Shown: one piece after another, positions 19,174-31,217 of the stretch
Numbering within the stretch: position 1 is the stretch's first letter
Layout: every line of letters starts with the position of its first letter
Origin: Fimbriimonas ginsengisoli Gsoil 348
GTDB lineage: Bacteria > Armatimonadota > Fimbriimonadia > Fimbriimonadales > Fimbriimonadaceae
Reading direction: 5' to 3'
Length of the DNA stretch: 64,000 nucleotides
Assembly: GCA_945881865.1 (NCBI GenBank)
Contig: CAMCVK010000013.1
Coordinates: 18,838-82,837 of the forward strand
Notes under the pieces: generated by a model
Database searches by the model: none
Told to the model about the DNA's origin: nothing
The model's input: the letters and a program-made list of their open reading frames with translations, nothing else
Program-made: the position numbers and the translations under genes

Positions 19174-20706
19174 CTAGCCCTGTAACGAAATTTGCGGCCA
19201 GGAGACCTGGATGCCCGCCGCTGCGATCTCGGCCCGGAAGCGTCGCAGCAGCTTCTTCTCCGCCGCGACGTCCGCCGGTTGGACTCCGTTCAGAGCGCAG
19301 AACGAAGCAAGGTGCCCCGCCGCCTCGCCGATGTTCCACTCCACCGGGTGGAGCCGGTAGCACCCATTGGTGATGTGCGTGGTGCCGATGTTTTTCGCCG
19401 CCGCGATCAGATTTTTCGTTTCCACCGGGATCAAGGCGCGAAGCGGGATCTCGAACGGGAGGGAAGCGACATCGAGATAGTTGCGTCCACCGGTGCTTGG
19501 ATGAAGGTCGATTCGGTAGGAACCGACGCCGACGCTGTCTTCGTAGTGCGTGCCTCGGTCGCGATTCGGGTTATCCGCCGCCGAAACATCCCGGCTTGTG
19601 ATCGTCGTGAGGGCCTTGATTCGGCGGGATTCTCGGATGTAAGGCCGCGAGGCGAAGCCGTCCGGAGTGCCGGTCGCCTCCGGGGCGAGTCGAAGTTCGG
19701 GGTATCCGAGGTGGTCGGTATCGTGGCGCGGCGCTTCGGTCTGGAGCCAAAACATCAAAGACTTCGAGAGTTCCTTGGAGGCTTCGGCGGCACCGGGTTC
19801 GAGCGCCGTACTCAGGAAGTAGTCGTTCATCGGCCAGTTCACCGCCGTGGTGTCCAGCGCGCCGGTTTCGACATCCTTGCTAATGATTTTGCGGTAGCCA
19901 AAAAGTCCCATTGATGCGCCGAGCAACGGGAGGTAGCGCGGCAGCAACGTAATCGGGTGGACGTCGGTGAAGCCTAGCAAGTTTCCGGGCCAGAAGTCGG
20001 GCCGATAGTTGCGCCAAAACTCGTAGCCTTCGGGTTGGACGATCGGCTGAGTGTGGCCGGGGTCCCAGGCGGCGGCAAAAACCCAGGTGATTGCCTGCCA
20101 GTCGTTCGGGTCCGCCTCCAGCGGCGCAAGCGGTTCGCCGGTCTCCGCTTGGCTCTCGAATCCGGTGACGAAGGCCGTTTCGGTGAGCGGGAGTAGGTCG
20201 CCCAACTCGGTGGCGTCGAGAAAAACCTTCGCCTCGATCCGCACATGGACCCCATCCGGATTTTGCAGGGTTACAGAGTGAACGCTTCCTTGGCGCGCTT
20301 CGGCGGAGACGGGAGCATGGTTGACCAGAACCCGAACTGCGTCACCGGAAACGTACGGGGCGATCATATCGCTGAGGACGGCACGCGCCAGGGTCGGCGG
20401 GTGGCATAGGTTAGAGACCCAACCGGAACCGGGGTTGAAGTGCGGGTTGTCCGGCGTGAAACTCCGGCTCGAAAGGTAGTAGCGACGAACCCGTCGGCGA
20501 AACTCCGTATAGCGGTCGGTTCGGCCGAAGCTTTCGATCCACGGGTGCTCGTCCGGCGGCACGGCCTGCGAGGTCAGCTGACCACCCAATTCGGGCGACT
20601 CGTCGGAGACGATGACTTTCAGGCCCGACTCAGCAGCGGCCAGCGCGGCCGCAAATCCGCCCACGCCTCCTCCGATAATGGCTATATCCGCCGATAGGGT
20701 CTGCAT
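19174..20706 (-). CDS. FAD-dependent oxidoreductase
   Basis: N-terminal ADIAIIGGGVGGFAAALAAAESGLKVIVSDES dinucleotide-binding fold; AKNIGTTHITNGCYRLHPVEWNIGEAAGHLA. Confidence 0.85.
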   Translation of the reverse strand: MQTLSADIAIIGGGVGGFAAALAAAESGLKVIVSDESPELGGQLTSQAVPPDEHPWIESFGRTDRYTEFRRRVRRYYLSSRSFTPDNPHFNPGSGWVSNLCHPPTLARAVLSDMIAPYVSGDAVRVLVNHAPVSAEARQGSVHSVTLQNPDGVHVRIEAKVFLDATELGDLLPLTETAFVTGFESQAETGEPLAPLEADPNDWQAITWVFAAAWDPGHTQPIVQPEGYEFWRNYRPDFWPGNLLGFTDVHPITLLPRYLPLLGASMGLFGYRKIISKDVETGALDTTAVNWPMNDYFLSTALEPGAAEASKELSKSLMFWLQTEAPRHDTDHLGYPELRLAPEATGTPDGFASRPYIRESRRIKALTTITSRDVSAADNPNRDRGTHYEDSVGVGSYRIDLHPSTGGRNYLDVASLPFEIPLRALIPVETKNLIAAAKNIGTTHITNGCYRLHPVEWNIGEAAGHLASFCALNGVQPADVAAEKKLLRRFRAEIAAAGIQVSWPQISLQG

Positions 20707-20721
20707 TCTGTTACTCTACGC

Positions 20722-22110
20722 CTAGGCAATACGCGGGAATCCACGCTCGGCGAAAAGGAGGTTGGCGTGGCTCAATTGGGCCGCCATTGCGTTTGGACCA
20801 GGTCCACCTAACGACTCGCGCCGCGCCACCGAACCGGCCGCCGAAAGCACGCCAAGCGCCGCCGCCGGAACATCCGGCTCGATCTCGGCCAGGGTCTCGG
20901 GCGTCAGCTCTTCCAGGACGATTCCGCGATCGAGGCAATGCCGAACGAGCCGACCGACGATTTCGTGCGCCTGGCGGAACGGCAGGCCGGTCGTCGCGAG
21001 ATAGTCGGCCAGATCCGTAGCGGTGCTGAAGTCGCCGTAGGTCGATTCGGCCATGCGTTGCGTCTGCCAATCCGCAGTTTCCAGCATCAAATAGACCAGC
21101 TGAATGGAATCGCGGCACTTGCGGAGCGAGTCAAAGAGCGGCGGTTTATCCTCCTGGGTGTCTCGGTTGTAGCCCAGCGGGAGCGCCTTCATCGTTCCGG
21201 CAAGGGTGGTCCAGTTGGCGATGGCGCGAGCGGTCCGGCCGCGAATCAGCTCGGCCATATCCGGGTTTCGCTTCTGCGGCATGATGCTGGAGCCGGTGGT
21301 CACGGTGTCGCTGAGCTTGACGAAGCCGAACTCTTTGCCCGACCACAGGATGAGCTCCTGCGAGATGCGCGAAAGGTCGATCATGATGAGCGCGCAAAGG
21401 TGCAGCGCGTCCATGATGTAGCTCCGGTCGCTTGTGGCATCGAGGGCGTTCGGAATCGGCGCGATGAAGCCGAGCTCATGGGCGGTGGCTTCGCGGTCGA
21501 TGGGAAATGACGTTCCGGCTAGAGCGGCGGCTCCCAGCGGCGAATAATTCGTCACGGTGACGATGCGCTCGCTGCGGGTGCCGTGCCGCTGAAACGCCCA
21601 GAAATAGGCGAGCAAATGGAAGCCGAGCGTGACCGGCTGGGCTCGCTGCTGGTGGGTGTATCCGGGCATCAAAGTGCCGCTTTCTCGGCTCGAAATCTCC
21701 AAGAAAAGCCCCTGAAGCTTTTTGATCTCGTCTTGCAGCGCCAGCAGTTCGTTAACGGTGAACATACGGGTGTCGGTAGCGATCTGGTCGTTGCGGCTGC
21801 GAGCGGTGTGCAGCTTGCCGGCGACCTCGCCGACGAGCTCGTGGAGCCGGACTTCGATGGCGGTGTGAATATCCTCGACGTCGAACTTCAGGTAGGACGG
21901 ACCTTCTTCGTGGATTCGCTCTAGACCGTCGATCAGGGCTTTGGCTTCTTCGGGAGAGATGATTCCTTGCTCGCCGAGCATGCGGGCGTGGGCGACCGAG
22001 CCGATGATGTCTTCTTGCCAGAAGTTCAAATCGGTTTGAATCGACTGGCCGAACCGGTCGACCAGCTCCGCCGTTGTCTCGTTAAACGCCCCGCCCCACA
22101 GCTTTCGCAT
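20722..22110 (-). CDS. argH: Argininosuccinate lyase
   Basis: LWGGAFNETT, TARSRNDQIATD, GYTHQQRAQPVTLG, GSSIMPQKRNPD. Confidence 0.97.
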   Translation of the reverse strand: MRKLWGGAFNETTAELVDRFGQSIQTDLNFWQEDIIGSVAHARMLGEQGIISPEEAKALIDGLERIHEEGPSYLKFDVEDIHTAIEVRLHELVGEVAGKLHTARSRNDQIATDTRMFTVNELLALQDEIKKLQGLFLEISSRESGTLMPGYTHQQRAQPVTLGFHLLAYFWAFQRHGTRSERIVTVTNYSPLGAAALAGTSFPIDREATAHELGFIAPIPNALDATSDRSYIMDALHLCALIMIDLSRISQELILWSGKEFGFVKLSDTVTTGSSIMPQKRNPDMAELIRGRTARAIANWTTLAGTMKALPLGYNRDTQEDKPPLFDSLRKCRDSIQLVYLMLETADWQTQRMAESTYGDFSTATDLADYLATTGLPFRQAHEIVGRLVRHCLDRGIVLEELTPETLAEIEPDVPAAALGVLSAAGSVARRESLGGPGPNAMAAQLSHANLLFAERGFPRIA

Positions 22111-22229
22111 AGTTTCCTATCTTACTTAGCAGGTTAGGCGGGCTACGGCGCCGGGCGGCGTTTTGCCGTCAACAACGCAAAATCGTGACGCCGCTGCAAC
22201 CGGTGGCCATCACCCCGCGTACAAAGTTC

Positions 22230-22904
22230 ATGCCCCAAAATCCTACTTCTGCGCCAAAGTCTCAGCACATTCTGTTTATCCTGGACCGGAGTGGAAGCAT
22301 GTCCGATCAGGCCGACGATGTGATCGGTGGATTTAACACCTATATTGGCGAAATGCAGGCCGAGGCGCGGAACGACGGGCTTTCGACGGTGGTGTCGCTG
22401 GTGACGTTTGCCAACGACCACCGGATCGTTTTCGCGGGCAAAGCGGTCGCGGACGTGGCGCCACTGACCCGTGAGGACTACCGGGCGGTGGGGTCAACGG
22501 CGTTGCTCGACACGGTCTATGCGTCTGTAACGCAATACCGAGATCACATCGGGCAGGGCGTTTTTGGCGGCGCACAGGCGCAGGAGGACTCTCCCTCGGT
22601 GCTGGTCATTATCTTCACCGACGGTCACGAGAACGCCTCGACCCGAGCCACCGCCGCACAGGTTCGGGAGGTCATCGATGCTTGTGAGCGACTTGGGAAC
22701 TGGACTTTCAGCTACGTTGGCGCGCACGCGGGAGTCTGGGCGCAAGCGGAAGGCATCGCGATGAAGAAGGGAAATACGCTGGACGCAACCGGCCTCGACT
22801 TTCACGAGACGACCGATCGGCTCGTGGCGAGTTCGAAAAAGCACCGAACGAATTACCGAGATCTCAACCAGAAAGCCACCCAGGACGTTTTCGAAGAAGC
22901 GTAG
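22230..22904 (+). CDS. VWA domain protein
   Basis: HILFILDRSGSMSDQADDVIGGFN (MIDAS DxSxS), IIFTDGHENAS. Confidence 0.8.
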   Translation: MPQNPTSAPKSQHILFILDRSGSMSDQADDVIGGFNTYIGEMQAEARNDGLSTVVSLVTFANDHRIVFAGKAVADVAPLTREDYRAVGSTALLDTVYASVTQYRDHIGQGVFGGAQAQEDSPSVLVIIFTDGHENASTRATAAQVREVIDACERLGNWTFSYVGAHAGVWAQAEGIAMKKGNTLDATGLDFHETTDRLVASSKKHRTNYRDLNQKATQDVFEEA

Positions 22905-22915
22905 TTCTCTTTTTT

Positions 22916-23020
22916 GGAGTGCGGTGGCGGTGCTGCCGCTTTAAAGCATCGTAAGAGCGCTTAAAGTGGCGGGCAAGCGGAGCTTGCCTTAGAAAAGCGG
23001 CGGCAGAGCCGCCGCACTCC
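22916..23020. repeat. Long imperfect inverted repeat with nested hairpin
   Basis: GGAGTGCGGTGGCGGTGCTGCCGCTTT (22916-22942) vs rc of aaaagcggcggcagagccgccgcactcc (22993-23020); nested GGCAAGC-gga-GCTTGCC 22972-22988. Confidence 0.9.
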
Positions 23021-23039
23021 GAAAATGGGCACAAAAAAT

Positions 23040-23115
23040 TGGCGCCCCCGACAGGAATCGAACCTGCGACAAACCGCTTAGAAGGCGGTTGCTCTATCCA
23101 CTGAGCTACGGGGGC
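23040..23115 (-). tRNA. tRNA-Arg (anticodon TCT), CCA encoded
   Basis: rc GCCCCCGTAGCTCAGTGGATAGAGCAACCGCCTTCTAAGCGGTTTGTCGCAGGTTCGATTCCTGTCGGGGGCGCCA; cloverleaf stems pair, anticodon loop CTTCTAA. Confidence 0.95.
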
Positions 23116-23241
23116 CACGGAGTACCTGGGCGTCTTGCCCGTCGGGTGACTTTTCCAAGATACCAGCGCGACTGCCGACAACTTTATCGGCACTTTCGAA
23201 GAACTTATGCAACTCCTACGCGAAATCGCGGATAATCAAAT

Positions 23242-25859
<2,618 letters not shown>

Positions 25860-25863
<4 letters not shown>

Positions 25864-26444
25864 CTTCGGCGAGATTGGCGATTCAAAGCGTTAAGGCTCA
25901 CGTCGAGCACGGGGAATTCGTGCCAGTTCGGCCCGTCAAAGTGCCACCATTCGGTTCGAATGACGCCAAAGCCGGCCGACGCCATGATCTCCCGCAACAG
26001 GGCACGGTTGCCCAAAACTTCGGCGGGAAAATTGGCATAGGCGGTGTGCGATTGCTCGGAAAAGTCGTCGAACTCCGTGCCCATGTCGAGATTACGCCCG
26101 CGCGAATCCATCAGAGTGAGGTCGATGGCGCATCCGCGATTGTGGCGGGAGCCTGTTTTTGGATTGGCGACGTATCTCGGATCGCCGATGCGATTCCACA
26201 TCTGTCGGGTCACGGCAAGCGGTCGGTAGGCATCGTAGATTCGGAACCGCAGCCCGTACCGACGGATGACTTTCTCGGTCTTCGCGAGCGCGTCGGCGGC
26301 AGATTGCTCCAGAAAGCAGGCGTCGCACGGATAGAGCCTACGACCCATAAAGTTGTGCGGCCCGGCGTAGCGGATGTCGAACTCGGCGTGCCGAAGGACC
26401 GTTCGGAGATCGACGAGATAGCTCGGCACGTCGCCGCGGGCCAT
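25860..26444 (-). CDS. D-Ala-D-Ala dipeptidase (VanX/DdpX family)
   Basis: [31 protein letters not shown] motifs. Start at [14 protein letters not shown] (26444) rather than 26711. Confidence 0.88.
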
Positions 26445-27259
26445 CACGAGGCTTCCGCCGGATACAAAGTGAGCAGGCTCACCTCGGGTCGGCAGTTCAA
26501 TCGGCTGGGGAAAAACGTCGTGCCAACGCCGCGCGTCACGTAGAGCGGGGTCGGGGCGTGGGGATAGAAACCGCGCGGGTACTTGCGACCCATTTCGCTG
26601 TATTTCGGCGTGAATCCGCCCGGCAGGATGAATTGGCCGCCGTGTGAATGCCCTGAGAGCATGAGGTCGCATCCTTCGGGGAGGTAGTCCACCGCGTCTG
26701 GCTCGTGCCAAAGCGCAATTGCCGGACCGGGTTGAAGGTTGCTCATCGTTTGGCGGGGCCGGCCGGCATGGGCCTGGTAGCTGTCAATGCCGACCCACTG
26801 GATGCCCTGATGCTCCCAGATTTCGTTCCGGAGCAGACGGATGTTTAGCTCATCGAGGATCAATTTCAAGAGCTTGGGGTTGCCGCCGTGGTAATCGTGA
26901 TTGCCGGGGACAGCCACCGCGCGGCCGCCCATAAGAAGGAGCGGTTCCAAAACGCTGCCCAATAGCTCGGGCGTAACCGGCTTCCAACACTCCACAAAGT
27001 CGCCGACGAAAACCACGACGTCCGGGTCGGTTTCGAGGGCCATCGCGACCGCCCGCCGACTGAGCTCCGCCGTCGTCTCATCCTTCACATGCAGGTCGCC
27101 GAGGACCGCCATCGTGAATCCGGCAAGGTGCTCGGGCCAGTTTGGCAGATGGATTTTCCGCTTCTCCAGGACGAGGTTGCCGACCTCGACGAGCGCGCCG
27201 TACGTAAGCAAGCCGGTGCCCACGACGCCGGCCCCGAACAGGAGATCGCGCAATTTCAT
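26444..27259 (-). CDS. Metallophosphoesterase (YkuE-like)
   Basis: MAVLGDLHVKD, VFVGDFVE, VPGNHDYHGG, LSGHSHGGQ. Confidence 0.9.
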   Translation of the reverse strand: MKLRDLLFGAGVVGTGLLTYGALVEVGNLVLEKRKIHLPNWPEHLAGFTMAVLGDLHVKDETTAELSRRAVAMALETDPDVVVFVGDFVECWKPVTPELLGSVLEPLLLMGGRAVAVPGNHDYHGGNPKLLKLILDELNIRLLRNEIWEHQGIQWVGIDSYQAHAGRPRQTMSNLQPGPAIALWHEPDAVDYLPEGCDLMLSGHSHGGQFILPGGFTPKYSEMGRKYPRGFYPHAPTPLYVTRGVGTTFFPSRLNCRPEVSLLTLYPAEAS

Positions 27260-28260
27260 CGTTGGCTCCGCTCGTTACGGCGCAGGACTTCAACGAGGAA
27301 CATGACCGATCGGTCCGTAATCGCCCGTGCGTAGGCGCTCTCGCCGCCGATTTCTTCCAGTTCCAGGGCGATGTCGAGAACCTTCTTGAAGTCCTCGTCG
27401 CCGGATCGCGACAACGCAAGCGTGAGGTCCAGCAGTCGGGCGACGTGGTCGGCAACAACCGCCGGAGTAAACAGTTGGGCCCGCGCACCGGCAAGGAGCC
27501 GCAACGTTTCGGCCTGACGCTCTTCGTCCGAGAGTCCATTCCTGGCCGCTTGGGCGTCGTAGAGCTCGCGCAAGGTCGGGCTCACGCTGCCCAGTTCCAG
27601 TCGCCAATCTTCAGTTTCGACGATTCCAAGGAAGGCGGCGGCTCGCTCGTCGGCCTCGGTCCCAACCGAGCCACGCTCAAATGCCCTCGCGGGATGCTCG
27701 GCCTCGGGAAGTTCGGCAAAGTATTTTCGCCAAGCGGTCGCAAGCAGCGGCAAACGCTCGCCGGTGCTTCGAATGGCGGCGCCAAGACGCTGTTGGGCGT
27801 ACTCGAGAGGGATTTCGGCGGCGACCTGCGGGGCAACCGATCTTCGCAGGAGGTCGTCTCGATGCTCGGTCGACTGGCCAACGGAAAGGGTCTCTTCGCT
27901 GGCTCGGGTGACGCCCTCGGTCGGATGGACGTGGGCGGTGAACCATCGGACGCGGCCGTTGGCTTCTTCCGCAAGACTGATCACGCTCGCACCGCTGGGA
28001 TCGGGGGAGATGAGGAGAGCGAACCGAAACGGAATCACGATCTGGTCGGGAACTTCCTCCACGTGGTCGGGCGTGTAACCTCGCTCTTTCAGGAGGAAGA
28101 GAATCTTTTTGAGGGCCTTTAGATCGGCTTTCTCGTCGAGGCCCCGCACCAATTCGCCCACGGTATCGGTGAGTGCTTGGTTGGGCTCACGCTTCGCTTC
28201 CTTTTCCAAGGCCGCCCAATTGCGGTCTTTGATCCATCCGGTCCATTCCTTTCGCATCAA
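27256..28260 (-). CDS. Hypothetical protein
   Basis: 334-aa ORF, 4-bp overlap with the downstream phosphoesterase; no motif recognised. Confidence 0.65.
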   Translation of the reverse strand: MMRKEWTGWIKDRNWAALEKEAKREPNQALTDTVGELVRGLDEKADLKALKKILFLLKERGYTPDHVEEVPDQIVIPFRFALLISPDPSGASVISLAEEANGRVRWFTAHVHPTEGVTRASEETLSVGQSTEHRDDLLRRSVAPQVAAEIPLEYAQQRLGAAIRSTGERLPLLATAWRKYFAELPEAEHPARAFERGSVGTEADERAAAFLGIVETEDWRLELGSVSPTLRELYDAQAARNGLSDEERQAETLRLLAGARAQLFTPAVVADHVARLLDLTLALSRSGDEDFKKVLDIALELEEIGGESAYARAITDRSVMFLVEVLRRNERSQR

Positions 28261-28285
28261 TCGGAGAGTTTATCGTGTCTGGGTA

Positions 28286-28303
28286 TTTAACCGTCCCTTA
28301 ACG
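28286..28303 (+). promoter_or_regulatory. Candidate Pho-box-like direct repeat upstream of pstS
   Basis: TTTAACC-gtcc-CTTAACG, 11-bp spaced similar heptamers. Confidence 0.35.
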
Positions 28304-28341
28304 TTTCCGGGGTAGTTTGCCTTTTCCGGCAGAAGAGAACC

Positions 28342-29376
28342 ATGAAACAGAAACTTAATTTCGGCCTCGGTCTCGCAACGCTCGCCTTCGGCATCGCGCT
28401 GTTTGGCTGTGCTCCGACCGATGACACCGCAGGGGCTAAACCGGCCGGCGAAAAGCCCGACGGCTCGGCGGCAAAGCTTGCCGGCACGATTAACATCGAC
28501 GGCAGCTCGACGGTGTATCCGATCGCGCAGCTTCTCGGCGAGGACTTCAGCAAGAACAACCCGGACGTGACGGTAAACGTGAGCAAGTCCGGCACCGGTA
28601 GCGGCTTCACCAAGTTCCTCAACGGCGAGATCGACATCGCGACCGCCAGCCGACCCATCGAAGAGAAGGAGCTCGAGCGAGCCAAGGCAAAGTCGATCGA
28701 CTTCGTGGAAGTTCCGATCGCATTCGATGGCGTCTCCATTGTTGTGAACCCGGCAAACACCTGGGCAACCAGCATGACTCTTGCCGAACTGAAGATGGCT
28801 TGGGCGGCCGACAGCACGGTGAAGACCTGGAAGGACATCAACCCAGCTTGGCCAGCAGATGCCATCACGTTCGTCGGCCCGACCGACAACCACGGAACCT
28901 ACGAATACTTCACCGAAGCCGTGAACGGCAAGAAGAACCAGATTCGAAAGGCGTATCAGCCGAACCAGGAGTACACGACCATCATCCAAGCAGTCGCGAA
29001 CGACAAGAACACGATTGGCTACGTTGGGTTCAACTACCTGGAAGAGAATGCCGACAAGGTGAAGGCCGTCGCCGTTGACACCACCCTTCCGACGGTCGAG
29101 ACGATTGCTGACGGTAGCTACCGCCCGCTGAGCCGACCGCTGTTCCTCTACGTTTCGAAGAAGGCGTTCGACCGGGCCGAAGTCAAGGAGTTCTTGAAGT
29201 TCACGCTTGGTGCAGGAACGGAGGCCGTGGTTGAGGCAAAGTACGTGAAGCTTCCGCAGGACGCTTACGATGCGGTGCAGGCACGGCTTGATGCCGCAAC
29301 CATGGGCAGCGTCTTCCAGGGCGTTACGCCGGGAATGAAGATCACCGACATCCTCAAAAAGGAATCCACCAAGTAA
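28342..29376 (+). CDS. pstS: Phosphate ABC transporter substrate-binding lipoprotein
   Basis: Lipobox LFGCAP; GTINIDGSSTVYPIAQLLGEDF; KSGTGSGFTKFLNGEIDIATASRPI. Confidence 0.92.
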   Translation: MKQKLNFGLGLATLAFGIALFGCAPTDDTAGAKPAGEKPDGSAAKLAGTINIDGSSTVYPIAQLLGEDFSKNNPDVTVNVSKSGTGSGFTKFLNGEIDIATASRPIEEKELERAKAKSIDFVEVPIAFDGVSIVVNPANTWATSMTLAELKMAWAADSTVKTWKDINPAWPADAITFVGPTDNHGTYEYFTEAVNGKKNQIRKAYQPNQEYTTIIQAVANDKNTIGYVGFNYLEENADKVKAVAVDTTLPTVETIADGSYRPLSRPLFLYVSKKAFDRAEVKEFLKFTLGAGTEAVVEAKYVKLPQDAYDAVQARLDAATMGSVFQGVTPGMKITDILKKESTK

Positions 29377-29384
29377 TCTAGCCA

Positions 29385-30317
29385 ATGATGCGGAACGCCC
29401 CGGTCCAGCACGTTTCTGGACAAAAATCAGCGCGGAGCGTTCCGCGGGCCGTTGAGTCTCTGATGCGATGGCTGACCTTTGCGTCGGCCCTTCTCAGCGT
29501 CGTGACGACCTTCGGCATCATCTGGGTCTTGCTGAGCCAGTCGATACCGTTCTTCCGAGCGGTATCTCCGATCGACTTTTTCACCGGCACCGAGTGGCGA
29601 CCCACCCGCGAGCCGGTGTCCTACGGCGTTTTGCCGCTTATCACCGGAACGCTGATCATCACCGTTGGGGCCGGGATCGTCGCCATTCCGCTTGGCCTGC
29701 TTAGTGCGATCTTCCTCAGCGAGTACGCCTCGGTTCGGGTTCGCTCGATTCTCAAGCCGTTGCTGGAGCTTCTGGCCGGAATTCCAACCGTCGTCTACGG
29801 CTACTTTGGCCTCTTCTTTGTCACGCCGCTGCTCAAACCGCTGCTTCCGGGCATTCAAAGCTCCAACGCGTTGGCCGGTGCCATCGTCGTCGGCATCATG
29901 ATTCTGCCATTGGTTTCCTCCTTGTGCGAGGACGCGCTCGCGGCCGTACCGAGGCCCTTGCGCGACGCGGCCTATGCCTTGGGCGCTACGAAAGCCGAGG
30001 TGACCACCCGAACCACCGTTCCGGCGGCCCTTTCTGGCATCATGGCGGCCTTCATTTTGGCCCTCAGCCGTGCGCTCGGTGAGACGATGGCGGTCGCGTT
30101 GGCGGCGGGTTCGACCCCGCAGCTCACCTTCAATCCGACCCAGAGCGTTCAGACGATGACGGCCTACATCGTCAGCACCTCGAAGGGCGATGCGCCGGCC
30201 GGAACAATGAAGTCTTACTCGCTCTTCGCGGTTGGCGTGACGCTCTTCGCGTTTACGCTTTTCCTTAACGTGATTGCTGCCCGGCTCGTGCGGAAGTTCC
30301 GGCAGGTGTACGCCTAA
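29385..30317 (+). CDS. pstC: Phosphate ABC transporter permease
   Basis: GIPTVVYGYFGL, ALAAVPRPLRDAAYALGATKAEV, ALGETMAVALAAG; first of two permeases after pstS. Confidence 0.92.
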   Translation: MMRNAPVQHVSGQKSARSVPRAVESLMRWLTFASALLSVVTTFGIIWVLLSQSIPFFRAVSPIDFFTGTEWRPTREPVSYGVLPLITGTLIITVGAGIVAIPLGLLSAIFLSEYASVRVRSILKPLLELLAGIPTVVYGYFGLFFVTPLLKPLLPGIQSSNALAGAIVVGIMILPLVSSLCEDALAAVPRPLRDAAYALGATKAEVTTRTTVPAALSGIMAAFILALSRALGETMAVALAAGSTPQLTFNPTQSVQTMTAYIVSTSKGDAPAGTMKSYSLFAVGVTLFAFTLFLNVIAARLVRKFRQVYA

Positions 30318-31189
30318 TGATGACGGCCAGCAGCTACACCCGAAAGCGGCGGCGAAAGGACGGGGCGTTTCGCGCGCTCTGCTTCACGGCCGTGGCCTTC
30401 AGTGTGCTGCTGCTGTTCATCTTCCTGATCAAAATTGTCCACGACGGGGCACCGCGCTTCAGCCTCGAGTTCATCGGGTCGCCGCTTTCGGGTCGCCCGG
30501 CGCGGACGGGCATTTGGCCGGCGGTCGTTGGCAGCCTTTGGATCATGGCGCTCACCGGCGCACTGAGCGTGCCCATCGGAGTTGCCGCTGCGATTTATCT
30601 GGAGGAATTCACCCTTAAGAAAACCGCGTTCATCCGGTTTATCCAGCTGAACATTTCAAACCTCGCCGGCGTGCCGTCAATCGTCTACGGCCTGCTTGGG
30701 CTTGCGGTGTTCTCGCGCTGGTTCAACCTTCAGCAGAGCATCCTCGCGGGAGCGTTCACCATGAGTCTTCTCGTCCTGCCGATGGTCATCATCGTTACGC
30801 AGGAAGCCCTGCGCGCCGTGCCCCAGTCGTACCGAGACGGATCCTTGGCCCTTGGTTCGACCCGCTGGCAAGCCATTCGGCTTCAAGTGCTCCCGGCGGC
30901 GATGCCGGGCATTCTCACCGGCGTGATTCTCGCCATGTCGCGTGCCGTGGGCGAAACCGCTCCGCTCATCGTGGTCGGAGCCGCCAGTTTTGTGCCAGGA
31001 GCCCCGTCTAAGCTGAATGATCTTTACACCGTTCTGCCGATCCAGATCTTTGACTGGTCGCTGGAGTCGCGCAAAGGCTTCAACGATGCCGCAGCAAGCG
31101 CTATTCTGTTTCTGATGCTGCTTTTGCTTTCAATGAACTCCCTCGCGATCTGGCTTCGCGCTCGGAGCGCATCACGCTCCGTCCGATAG
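30317..31189 (+). CDS. pstA: Phosphate ABC transporter permease
   Basis: LAGVPSIVYGLLGLAVF, ALRAVPQSYRDGSLALGSTRWQAI, AVGETAPLIVVGAA. Confidence 0.92.
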   Translation: MMTASSYTRKRRRKDGAFRALCFTAVAFSVLLLFIFLIKIVHDGAPRFSLEFIGSPLSGRPARTGIWPAVVGSLWIMALTGALSVPIGVAAAIYLEEFTLKKTAFIRFIQLNISNLAGVPSIVYGLLGLAVFSRWFNLQQSILAGAFTMSLLVLPMVIIVTQEALRAVPQSYRDGSLALGSTRWQAIRLQVLPAAMPGILTGVILAMSRAVGETAPLIVVGAASFVPGAPSKLNDLYTVLPIQIFDWSLESRKGFNDAAASAILFLMLLLLSMNSLAIWLRARSASRSVR

Positions 31190-31217
31190 CACGGTTTATT
31201 GCGCATAATTGAGCGAT

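Noticed and set aside
28270-29385. 371-aa minus-strand ORF
   Set aside because: Fully antisense to pstS; shadow ORF composition.
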